Below, piece by piece: positions 54,292 through 62,836 of a DNA stretch of 64,000 nt. The DNA comes from CAWIJJ01 sp963836405. Lineage in GTDB: Bacteria > Acidobacteriota > Terriglobia > Bryobacterales > Bryobacteraceae. The stretch lies in contig CAWIJL010000012.1 in the NCBI GenBank assembly GCA_963836405.1, positions 62,001-126,000 on the forward strand, given 5' to 3'. The position numbers and the translations under genes were made by a program. The notes below the pieces were generated by a model. That model worked only from the letters and a program-made list of their open reading frames with translations, was not told the origin of the DNA and searched no databases. How positions within the stretch are numbered: the stretch's first letter is position 1; each line of letters begins with the position of its first letter.

Positions 54292-55545
54292 TCAGTTCGG
54301 GGCGCCGGCGCTTGCCATCAGCTTCAGCTTGTCAACCGCGGCAACAGTCTTGCGCCACTCCTTTTCGCAGTCTTTCATGGCGAAAGGGGCGTTCATGTCG
54401 GAAAAGAACGACAGAACGTTTCTGAGAACCTTCGGATTCGGGGCGGCCTTGGCGCCGGCCAGCTTTTCGGCGAGATCGGCATAGGTCTTGTCGGCCAACT
54501 GGTATTCGCCGGGTTTGGTGGGAGCGCCGGTATCTAAGTCGCGATTGGCCAGGTCGAGGCGGCCCCGTTTCTCTTCGGCGAGCCGCGCGCGGTAGTGAGC
54601 CAACGTCTGATTGAAGCTCTCCTGAAACAGCTTTTCGGTGGCGGGAGTTGGAGGCTTGAAAGCAAAAGCGCGCAGCGGTCCGATTTTGGGGATGAGCCGG
54701 AAGAGAAATGCCAGGATGCGGGCGAAGATTCCGGGCTTTTCGTACTCGTCGTCCCATTCCTTCTCGTAGCTGGCATGGGAGAGGTTGTACAGAAACCTTT
54801 GGCGGGTCAGGCTGGGGTGCGCTTTGATGAGATCGTCTTTCTTGAGATCCCAGGCGGCTTTGGTCATTTCGGGAAGGATGGCGCTGACGGTGTGGCGGTA
54901 GGTTCCGATGGCGAGGTCCACGCTGCCGAACACGTCGCCGAGTTCGAGCGAATAGGTTTCGAGGAACGCGCGTTCGAGGACCGGCTTGGCGACCTTGAAG
55001 CCGATGAAATCGTGGTAGGACTCCGGGGCATAGGCTCCGCGCGCGACTTGCAGCACGTCGAATCCGAACTCGACCTTCAGGTGCGCGGAGACATTTTCGG
55101 CGTAGGTCACCACATTGCCGTATTTCTGCTTCAGCTTGGGATACTCCATGGGGACGGCATGATTGACGGCAATGGAGTGCCCTTCGGTATCGGCCGAATA
55201 GTGAGCGAGGGCTCCGAGGGCGAAGGCATACTCGTTGAGGTCCGCGGAGTCGCGGATCAGGTTCATGACGAAATCGCCGGTGCGAACGTAGTGGACCAAG
55301 TCACTGAAGAACTTGCTGCCGAAGGGATAATAGCCCATGTCCTGGAGGATGCAGCCACCGTAGGCGTAGGCGTGAGCGTCCTTCAATTCTTCGGGAGTGG
55401 CATGAGGGAAACGCGCGAGCAGCAGGGGTTTGATGTTCGGGTCCCAGGCCGAATCGATGATGGCCTCGTGAGTGAGGACGGAATATCCCGCGGCCAGGTG
55501 GGCCAGCAGCAGGAGCGAGCAGAGGAACACAATAGCCTGGCGCAC
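54292..55545 (-). CDS. Secreted zinc-dependent phospholipase C-like protein
   Basis: A 417-residue exported protein with a signal peptide (MRQAIVFLCSLLLLAHLAAG). It has the zinc-binding His/Asp pattern of the S1/P1-nuclease and phospholipase C fold (pfam00882): GYSVLTHEAIIDSAW, KDAHAYAYGGCILQDMGYYPFGSKFFSDLVHYVRTGDF and FALGALAHYSADTEGHSIAVNHAVP. A long C-terminal region (about 230-417) has no known domain. The substrate could be a phospholipid but is not shown. It lies 45 bases upstream of lysA on the same strand. Confidence 0.85.
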   Translation of the reverse strand: MRQAIVFLCSLLLLAHLAAGYSVLTHEAIIDSAWDPNIKPLLLARFPHATPEELKDAHAYAYGGCILQDMGYYPFGSKFFSDLVHYVRTGDFVMNLIRDSADLNEYAFALGALAHYSADTEGHSIAVNHAVPMEYPKLKQKYGNVVTYAENVSAHLKVEFGFDVLQVARGAYAPESYHDFIGFKVAKPVLERAFLETYSLELGDVFGSVDLAIGTYRHTVSAILPEMTKAAWDLKKDDLIKAHPSLTRQRFLYNLSHASYEKEWDDEYEKPGIFARILAFLFRLIPKIGPLRAFAFKPPTPATEKLFQESFNQTLAHYRARLAEEKRGRLDLANRDLDTGAPTKPGEYQLADKTYADLAEKLAGAKAAPNPKVLRNVLSFFSDMNAPFAMKDCEKEWRKTVAAVDKLKLMASAGAPN

Positions 55546-55583
55546 GACTGGGAGCAGTGCAATCGGGCTGCCAGCAGAACGGC

Positions 55584-55626
55584 ACCGTGCCCCGCGGCGT
55601 GTTCAAAATGTCGCGCGGGGCACGGT
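55584..55626. terminator. 13-bp perfect inverted repeat, likely terminator
   Basis: ACCGTGCCCCGCG (55584-55596) pairs with CGCGGGGCACGGT (55614-55626) around a 17-base loop. It lies just after the end of the leftward small gene and before the phospholipase-like gene. There is no U-run on either side, so it may stop transcription poorly or act on the transcript end. Confidence 0.5.
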
Positions 55627-55639
55627 TTGGTTGCGCCAA

Positions 55640-55891
55640 TCAGACGATGAGCGTTGAAAGTTGTGCGTCCAGATCCGCCAAGGCTTTGGTGAGCACGGCC
55701 TTGTAGCGCGGATTCTGCGCAGACTCCATTTCCCGCACCACCCTGATGCGGGAAAGCAAGATGGTTTCTCTACGGCGAACGATTTCGAGCTTGATGGGAT
55801 CGTGTTTCAAAATGGAAGCAGCTTTCGGCCTAACGGCCTCGGCCATGTCGATCTGGGCTTCGACCGACTTACTTTCCCAACCTCTGGCCAT
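55640..55891 (-). CDS. Small conserved helical protein of unknown function
   Basis: An 83-residue charged protein, MARGWESKSVEAQIDMAEA, then a helical part (about 28-80) with IVRRRETILLSRIRVVREMESAQNPRYKAVLTKALADLDAQLSTL. It looks like a single long coiled coil. Family not recognised. The MARGWESKSVE start suggests a conserved protein. It is divergent from the glutaminase-like gene (25 bases apart) and precedes a strong hairpin. Confidence 0.65.
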   Translation of the reverse strand: MARGWESKSVEAQIDMAEAVRPKAASILKHDPIKLEIVRRRETILLSRIRVVREMESAQNPRYKAVLTKALADLDAQLSTLIV

Positions 55892-55916
55892 GCTTCTATT
55901 CTACTCTGAAGGAATC

Positions 55917-57996
55917 ATGATTGGTAGTCTGCGTACGTTCCGGTTTGTTCTTCCTTTATTTGCAACGATCGCGGCGGTCGGACAGGCGCCCGCGCCGATG
56001 CGGCCGCCCGCGGTGCCGCTGATTGCGCACGATCCCTACTTCAGCATCTGGTCCATGGCGGACAAGCTGAATGCGGAACCAACGAAACAGTGGACGGGGA
56101 AACCGAACACTCTGAATGCGCTGGCGCGAATCGATGGAAAGCTGTTTACCGTAATGGGACGGCCGCAGCAGAGGTACGCGGCGCTCGAGCAGACGCGACT
56201 GGAAGTGCTGCCCACGCGAACGGTGTACGAATTCAGCGGTGGAGGCGTAACGATGGGCCTCACCTTTCTGACGCCGGCGCTGCCTGACGATCTCGATGTA
56301 TTGTCGCGGCCGCTGACGTACCTCGAATTCTCGGCGGCTTCGGCCGACGGCGCCGCGCACGAGGTGAGCGTCTACCTGGATGCGGCGGCAGACCTGGTGA
56401 TCCACAACAACGACCAGCCGGTGATCGCGACGCGTTTTCAACTGGACGGGCAGCCGGTGCTGCGTATGGGATCGCGGGACCAGCCGGTGCTGGTGCGGCG
56501 CGGCGACGATGTGCGCATCGACTGGGGCTACCTGTATCTGGCTGCGGACCGCGACGAAGGAGTAACCACCGCGATTCTGCCCGGCAACCAGGCGCGGACA
56601 GCCTTTCAGAACGAGGGCAAGCTGCCGGACTCCGACGATTTCAGCGGCCGCGCAACGCCGGTGCTGGCGATGGCGGTGAACCTGGGCCGGACGGGGGCGA
56701 ATCCGGTGTCGCGCTACTTGATGCTGGCTTACGACGACCTGTATTCGATCGAGTATTTTCAGCGGCGCGAGCGGGCGTGGTGGCGCAGAAAGGGCGCGGA
56801 GGCGGCCGATCTTTTGCGGTGGGGCCGGCGCGATCATGATTCGCTTGCGGAACGCACGCGTAGATTCGACTCCGAACTCGGGGCCGATTTGCGCGCGACG
56901 GGCGGGGAGGCGTACGCGAGGCTGGCGATCCTGGCGTACCGGCAAACCCTGGCGGCGCACAAGCTGGTAGCTGACGCGGACGGCACGCCGCTCTACTTTC
57001 CGAAGGAGAATTTCAGCAACGGATGCATCGCCACCGTGGACGTCATTTACCCGAGCGCGCCGTTCACGCTGCTGTTCAGCCCCACGCTGCTCAAGGCGCA
57101 GTTGCAGCCGGTGCTCGATTACGCGCGAATGGGACGCTGGCCCTGGCCCTTCGCACCGCACGACCTGGGAACGTACCCGCAGGCCAACGGGCAGGTTTAC
57201 GGCGGCGGCGAACGCACCGAGCAGAACCAGATGCCGGTGGAAGAGAGCGGCAACATGCTGATCCTGATGGCGGCGCTGGCGCGTGTGGAAGGCAACGCGG
57301 CGTTTGCCGAGAAGTACTGGCCCGCAGCTCACGCAATGGGCCGAATACCTGAAGGACAAGGGGCTCGATCCGGAGAATCAGCTTTCGACCGACGATTTCG
57401 CGGGGCATCTGGCGCACAACGCGAACCTGTCGATCAAAGCGATTCTGGCGCTGGGATCGTACGGCGTGCTGGCGGAGATGACGGGCCGGAAACCGGAGGC
57501 GGCGTTGTACCGCAAGACGGCGCAGGAGTTCGCCGCCAGGTGGGTGGAACTGGCCGCGGACGGCGATCACTACAAACTGGCGTTCGACAAGCCGGGCACC
57601 TGGAGCCAGAAGTACAACCTGGTGTGGGACAAACTGCTGGGGTTGAATTTGTTTCCGGCGGAAGTGGCGCGCAAGGAAGTGGCGTTCTATCTTACCAAGC
57701 AGAACCGGTACGGGCTGCCGCTCGACAATCGGCGGGATTACACGAAGCTCGACTGGGTGGTGTGGACGGCGACGCTGGCGGGGAATCGCGGCGAGTTCGA
57801 GAAGATCGTGGAGCCGGCGTACCGCTTTGCCAACGAGTCGGCGAGCCGCGTGCCGCTGTCGGACTGGTACGACACGGTGACCGGAAAGCAGCAGGGTTTT
57901 CAAGCGCGTTCGGTGGTGGGCGGGCTGTTCCTGCCGATGCTGGACCAGCCGGCGCTCTGGAAGAAATGGGCCGGTCGCGGGGCAGCGAACCGATAA
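55917..57996 (+). CDS. Exported glutaminase-domain (DUF4965/DUF5127) protein, one frameshift
   Basis: A secreted protein of about 693 residues. A signal peptide follows ATG 55917 (AAGGA upstream). Then come an N-terminal beta domain (PPAVPLIAHDPYFSIWSMADKLNAEPTKQWTGKPNTL), a middle region (ARLAILAYRQTLAAHKLVAD, FPKENFSNGCIATVDVIYPSAPFTLLF) and a six-hairpin-like C-terminal domain (NLVWDKLLGLNLFP, YGLPLDNRRDYTKLDWVVWTATLA). The frame breaks at about 57323 inside a CCC run: AEKYWP should continue QLTQWAEYLKDKGLDPENQL. One C too many explains it. Some relatives are glutaminases and others are annotated as hydrolases. The substrate is open. Confidence 0.87.
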
Positions 57997-58022
57997 TCCT
58001 TTTGCTATAGTTTTACGAAACT

Positions 58023-59636
58023 ATGTCACGGAAAACAGTTGCCGCTTTGCTCTTGTTCATCGCGCCCCTGTCCCTCGTCGCCCAGGAGCGCATTGACCTC
58101 AACATGGTTCACAAGATCAAGGTTGAGGGGTTGCAGAACTCCCGTGTGATGGAGCTGGCTTACAGCCTCACGGACCGCTACGGGCCGCGCCTCGTCAATT
58201 CACCGCAGTATCGCGCGGCCGGCGAATGGGCCGTGGGGCAGATGAAGGAATGGGGGCTGAGCAACGTCAAGCTGGAGAAATGGGCGGCCGGGATTCCCGG
58301 CTGGCAGTACACCTATTACAACGGGGCGATGGTGGAGCCGACATACCAGCCGCTGATCGGCGTGCCGGTGGCGTGGACGGCGGGCACCAATGGCCCGGTG
58401 ACGGGCGAGGCGGTGCTGGCGCAGGTGCAGAGCCCGGCCGACATGGACAAGTACAAAGGCAAACTGGCGGGCAAGATCGTGCTGATCTCGGCGCCCGCTG
58501 AATTGCCCTTTCCGGATGCGGCGCTGGCAAGGCGCTACACGTCGGACGAACTGGCAGACCTGGCGACGGAACTGATTCCCGCGGGCGCGGGCGGCCGCGG
58601 CGGCCGGGGCGGCGGACGGGGGGCATTGGGCAACATGACGCCGCAGGAGGCGCAGGCCTATCAGCAGAAGCTGCGAACCTTCTGGAAGGACGAAGGCGCG
58701 CTGCTCACGGTGACGGCAACGGCTCGCGGGCAGAGTGGAACCCTGTTCGGCGGCGGCGCGCAGAACCGGACCGACACCGCCAACCTGCCGCAGGTATCGA
58801 TCACGGCCGAGCACTACAACCGGATCGCGCGCCTGCTGCAACACAACGTGCCGGTGAAGCTGCAGTTCGACATCAAGACGGAATGGGACACGACCAACAC
58901 GGATTCGTTCAACGTGATCGCGGAGCTTCCCGGCAACGCCAAGAAGGACGAAATCGTGATGGTGGGCGGGCACTTCGATTCGTGGCACTACGGCACGGGC
59001 GCGACGGATAACGCCGCGGGCAGCGCGATCGCGATGGAAGTGATGCGGACTCTGAAGACGCTGAACGTGAAGATGGACCGCACCGTGCGGCTGGCGCTGT
59101 GGGGCGGGGAAGAGGAAGGGCTGCTCGGATCGCGTGCCTACGTGAAGGAGCACTTCGCCGATCCGGCGACCATGAAGCCGACGAGTGAGCACGGCAAGGT
59201 GGCGGGATATTTCAATATCGACAACGGCACGGGGCGGATTCGCGGCATCTACCTGCAGGGCAACGAGGCCGTGCGTCCGGTGTTCGAATCGTGGTTCTCG
59301 GCGCTCAAGGATCTGACGCCGGGGGTGGTGACGATCCGGAACACCGGCGGAACCGACCATCAGTCGTTCGATGCCGTCGGTCTGCCCGGGTTCCAGTTCA
59401 TTCAGGATCCGATGGACTACGACACGCGCACGCACCATTCGAACATGGACACCTACGACCGCCTGCAGCCCGCCGATTTGAAGCAGATGGCCGTTATTGA
59501 AGCGGTGTTCGTGTACAACGCGGCGATGCGGGCCGAGAAACTGCCGCGCAAGGACCTGCCGCCTCCGCAGCCGGCCGGACGCGGCGGACGGGGCGGGGCG
59601 GGCGCACCGGCGGCAGGCGGCCGCGGCGGAAACTAG
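58023..59636 (+). CDS. Secreted M28-family zinc peptidase with PA domain
   Basis: A 537-residue exopeptidase-like protein with a signal peptide (MSRKTVAALLLFIAPLSLVAQ). A PA-type inserted domain (about 120-290) contains a Gly/Arg-rich loop (GAGGRGGRGGGRGALG). Zinc ligands are His/Asp in GGHFDSWHYGTGATDNAAG, the catalytic Glu in WGGEEEGLLGSRAY, Asp in FNIDNGTG and His in HHSNMDTYDRL. The C-terminal tail is again Gly/Arg/Ala rich. It degrades peptides outside the cytoplasm. Confidence 0.92.
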   Translation: MSRKTVAALLLFIAPLSLVAQERIDLNMVHKIKVEGLQNSRVMELAYSLTDRYGPRLVNSPQYRAAGEWAVGQMKEWGLSNVKLEKWAAGIPGWQYTYYNGAMVEPTYQPLIGVPVAWTAGTNGPVTGEAVLAQVQSPADMDKYKGKLAGKIVLISAPAELPFPDAALARRYTSDELADLATELIPAGAGGRGGRGGGRGALGNMTPQEAQAYQQKLRTFWKDEGALLTVTATARGQSGTLFGGGAQNRTDTANLPQVSITAEHYNRIARLLQHNVPVKLQFDIKTEWDTTNTDSFNVIAELPGNAKKDEIVMVGGHFDSWHYGTGATDNAAGSAIAMEVMRTLKTLNVKMDRTVRLALWGGEEEGLLGSRAYVKEHFADPATMKPTSEHGKVAGYFNIDNGTGRIRGIYLQGNEAVRPVFESWFSALKDLTPGVVTIRNTGGTDHQSFDAVGLPGFQFIQDPMDYDTRTHHSNMDTYDRLQPADLKQMAVIEAVFVYNAAMRAEKLPRKDLPPPQPAGRGGRGGAGAPAAGGRGGN

Positions 59637-59646
59637 CGCGGGCCTT

Positions 59647-60804
59647 TCAGAGGAGCGCAGCCAGCCGTTGGAGCCCTTCGCGAAAAGGGGCTGAGGCCGT
59701 AAGCAGGCTCACCACCAGGTAGGCTTCCGACGGGAAGTCATAGAAGAAGCCCGGCTGCACGAGTACGTCCGCGCGCGAGAGCAAGTCCAGAGTCCACTCT
59801 TCTTCGCTGCGGGTGCGGGGCACCTGGAGCGTGATGTACCAACCGCCCTCGACGGCCAGAATGCCGGCGGCGCTGCCGGCCAGCAGCGCGCGCGCGGTGG
59901 CGAGATTGGCCGCGGTACGCTCTCGAATCTGCCGCTGGACATGCTCGCCGGCGGCGAGCAGGGCGGCGGCTGCGCACTGCACCGGAGTGCCGACGGAAAG
60001 GTACGTGTCGGCGATCCACTCCAGCCTTTCCATGGCCTGGAGGCGCTGGTGCGGCGGCCCGTTGATGACGATCCAGCCGAGCTTCATCTGCGGCAGGCCG
60101 GAGATTTTCGAAAGGCCGCTCATCGAGAACGACAGGGCTCCGGCCGCATCCACCAGTGTGCTCACGCGTCGCGGGTCGGGGACGAAGCCGTAGTCCGAGA
60201 AGACCTCGTCGGAAATTAGCGCGATTTGCCGTTCGGCGCACAGGCCCTCGACCGCTTCGAGTTCCGGCTGCTTGACGAACGAACCGGTGGGGTTGTTGGG
60301 GTTGACGAGCACGACTGCCCGCGTGCGCTCCGATATCGCGGCGGCGAGCGCATCGAGGTCGATGCTCCAGGCGCCGTGGTATTCAAGCGGATAATGGCGC
60401 ACGGCGAGTCCTTCCATCGCCGCCAGAAACTCGAACAGCGGGTAGGAGGGCCGCGGCACGAGGACGTGGTCCCCGGGATCGGCGAGGAGTTTGAACAGAT
60501 AGGCGTAAGCTTCGCTGGTGCTGGCGGTGAGCAGGATGCGGTCGATCGCAATGTTGTGGCCGCGGGCCGCATAGTATGCGGAGACTTCCGCGCGCGTCTG
60601 CGGCGATCCCGCGGGCGCGGGCTCGTACGCCAGAATCCGGGGATCGGAGAAGGCAGTGAGAATGGTCTCCGGATAGTGCAGGCCGGCGTGGGTTGGGTTC
60701 GATTCGGTGAGATCCAGAATGGCCGTGCCCACCCTTCGCTTCTCCGCGAGCAGGGCGGTGAGACGGTTGGGCTGCAAACTCCAGGTAAACCGCGATGAAA
60801 ACAT
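59647..60804 (-). CDS. Class I/II PLP-dependent aminotransferase
   Basis: A 385-residue fold-type I enzyme. The PLP lysine is in SMSGLSKISGLPQMKLGW. Other conserved parts are LTESNPTHAGLHYPE, LLTASTSEAYAYLFKLLADPGDHVLVPRPSYPLFEFLAAM, VLVNPNNPTGSFV and DEVFSDYGF. It is most like aspartate/alanine-type or MalY-like aminotransferases, and the substrate is not fixed. It is divergent from rbsK, with 91 bases between starts, and converges with the M28 gene. Confidence 0.92.
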   Translation of the reverse strand: MFSSRFTWSLQPNRLTALLAEKRRVGTAILDLTESNPTHAGLHYPETILTAFSDPRILAYEPAPAGSPQTRAEVSAYYAARGHNIAIDRILLTASTSEAYAYLFKLLADPGDHVLVPRPSYPLFEFLAAMEGLAVRHYPLEYHGAWSIDLDALAAAISERTRAVVLVNPNNPTGSFVKQPELEAVEGLCAERQIALISDEVFSDYGFVPDPRRVSTLVDAAGALSFSMSGLSKISGLPQMKLGWIVINGPPHQRLQAMERLEWIADTYLSVGTPVQCAAAALLAAGEHVQRQIRERTAANLATARALLAGSAAGILAVEGGWYITLQVPRTRSEEEWTLDLLSRADVLVQPGFFYDFPSEAYLVVSLLTASAPFREGLQRLAALL

Positions 60805-60895
60805 GGATGCTTTCGATTGTATCGGCTGGACGTTCTACGGAATGTGGTCCATCCGGGCGCGAAGGGTGATAGTATTTGGTCGGTTTGGAAACCAC

Positions 60896-61822
60896 ATGAG
60901 CGAATCGCGAATCTTCGTGGTGGGCAGCGCCAACATGGACCTGGTGATGGACGTTCCGGCGCTCCCCCGGTTGGGGCAAACAGTGGCGGGCGGCGACCTG
61001 CGCTTCATTCCGGGCGGCAAGGGCGCCAACCAGGCGTGCGCGGCGGCTAAAGCCGGCGGCAAGGTGGCGATGGTGGCCCAGGTGGGGCCCGACCCTTTCG
61101 GCGGCGTGCTTCGCGAAAGCCTGAGCGCTGCCGGTGTCGCGACCGACCTGGTGGGCACAGCGGAGCGGCCGACCGGTTGTGCGTCCATCTACGTGATGCC
61201 GGACGGCGAGAACTGCATCGTGATCTCGCCGGGCGCGAATGCGGCGCTCGATCCGGCCACCGCGCTCGAACGGCTTGCGGGAATGGACGCGGGCGATTTC
61301 GTGCTGCTGCAACTGGAGGTTCCGCTGGAAACAGTGGAGGCGGTTGCTGCGCGCGCGCGGCAGGCGGGCGCCATTACGATCCTGGACCCGGCGCCGGCAC
61401 GCGCCCTGCCGGCCGAAATTCTGCGCAACGTGGACTATCTAACGCCGAACCAGACCGAGGCCTGCATTCTCGCGGGACAGCCCGGGCGGGCGGTGGAAGA
61501 CTTGCGCGGCGCGGCGGAAGTGTCGGCGGCGCTGCTTGCGGCCGGCCCGCGCAACGTGATCCTGAAGCTGGGCGACCTGGGCTGCCTGGTGGGTGACCGG
61601 AACGTGCCGGCGCACGCGGTGCGGGCCGTGGACACAACGGCCGCAGGCGACGTATTCAACGGCGCGCTGGCGGCGGCACTGGCACGGGGGGAAACGCTGA
61701 TGGCTGCCGCCGCGTGGGCCAACGCGGCTGCCGCGATATCGGTAACGCGCGCCGGGGCGCAGACCTCGATTCCGCTGCGGGAAGAAGTCGAATTGTTTCT
61801 CGCAAGCGCGGCGGGCGCATAA
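60896..61822 (+). CDS. rbsK: Ribokinase
   Basis: A 308-residue PfkB-family sugar kinase that phosphorylates ribose. Motifs are VVGSANMDLVMDVPALPRLGQTV, FIPGGKGANQACAAAKAGG, the catalytic region AVDTTAAGDVFNGALAAAL (Asp base) and LTPNQTEACIL. ATG 60896 is used. The frame is open from 60707, but that would add 63 unrelated residues. It begins the operon with the sugar transporter 9 bases later. Confidence 0.92.
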   Translation: MSESRIFVVGSANMDLVMDVPALPRLGQTVAGGDLRFIPGGKGANQACAAAKAGGKVAMVAQVGPDPFGGVLRESLSAAGVATDLVGTAERPTGCASIYVMPDGENCIVISPGANAALDPATALERLAGMDAGDFVLLQLEVPLETVEAVAARARQAGAITILDPAPARALPAEILRNVDYLTPNQTEACILAGQPGRAVEDLRGAAEVSAALLAAGPRNVILKLGDLGCLVGDRNVPAHAVRAVDTTAAGDVFNGALAAALARGETLMAAAAWANAAAAISVTRAGAQTSIPLREEVELFLASAAGA

Positions 61823-61831
61823 GAGGAGACT

Positions 61832-62827
61832 ATGTTCATCGTCGATTCGTTGGGCCTGGCGATCGTGTTTTGCGTGATCACCATGCTCGGCTGGGGCTCG
61901 TGGGCGAATACGCAGAAACTGGCAGGGCAAGACAAGTGGGAGTTCCCGCTGTTTTATTGGGACTACGCCATCGGGGTGGCGCTGTTGAGCGTCGTGTTCC
62001 TATTTACGGCGGGCAGCATGGGCAGCGCGGGAATGCCTGCGCTCGAAAACCTGGGCCAGGCGGAGGCGGTCCCGGTGCTGCACGCGCTTTTGAGCGGCGC
62101 CATTTTCAACCTTTCCAACATCCTGCTGGTGGTGGCCATTTCGAGCGCCGGCATGAGCGTTGCCTTTCCCGTGGGCGTCGGGCTGGCGCTGGTGATCGGC
62201 ACGGTAACCAGCTACGTGCAAGTGCCGAAGGGCAATGCCGCGCTGTTGTTCGGCGGCGTGCTGCTGGTGGTGGCGGCCATGATCTTCTCGGCCATGGCAT
62301 ATAGCCGCCTGCCGCGTCCGAAGGGTCAGGGATGGCGGCGCGGCATCGTCTTCGCGGCGGTGGCGGGATGCCTGATGGGATTCTTCTACCCGGAACTGTC
62401 GCGCGCCATCTCCCCCGGGTTTCAGACGGGACGCATCGAGCCGGGATATCTGACACCCTATACGGCGCTGCTGTTCTTCGCGGTGGGCCTGCTGGTCAGC
62501 AACCTGGCGATCAACACGATCTTCCTCAGGAGCGCGGGGCTGAGTTACGGCGACTATTTCCGCGGATCCGTGCGGCTGCACTCGCTGGGGGTGGCGGGCG
62601 GGATGATCTGGATGCTAGCCCTGAGCCTGAACATCGTCGCCTCCGGCGTGGCCGGGCCGGCGATCTCTTACGCCCTCGGGCAGGGGGCGACGCTGGTGGC
62701 GGCGATCTGGGGCGTGCTGATCTGGAAAGAGTTTCGCGGCGCGCCGCAAGGGACGGGAGCGCTGATCGGGTTCATGTTCGCGGCATACGCCGGCGGGCTG
62801 CTGCTGATCGGCGCGGCAACATTATAG
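61832..62827 (+). CDS. GRP/DMT-type sugar permease, ribose/nucleoside uptake candidate
   Basis: A 331-residue protein with about ten membrane helices. It starts SLGLAIVFCVITMLGWGSWANTQKLAG, the GWGSW motif of the glucose/ribose porter family. Other parts are LFYWDYAIGVALLSVVFLFTAGS and AVAGCLMGFFYPELSRAI. The AGGAG ribosome site lies just upstream. Placement between rbsK and an ADP-ribosylglycohydrolase-fold protein suggests ribose or nucleoside import. Confidence 0.85.
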   Translation: MFIVDSLGLAIVFCVITMLGWGSWANTQKLAGQDKWEFPLFYWDYAIGVALLSVVFLFTAGSMGSAGMPALENLGQAEAVPVLHALLSGAIFNLSNILLVVAISSAGMSVAFPVGVGLALVIGTVTSYVQVPKGNAALLFGGVLLVVAAMIFSAMAYSRLPRPKGQGWRRGIVFAAVAGCLMGFFYPELSRAISPGFQTGRIEPGYLTPYTALLFFAVGLLVSNLAINTIFLRSAGLSYGDYFRGSVRLHSLGVAGGMIWMLALSLNIVASGVAGPAISYALGQGATLVAAIWGVLIWKEFRGAPQGTGALIGFMFAAYAGGLLLIGAATL

Positions 62828-62836
62828 GAGGCGAAG

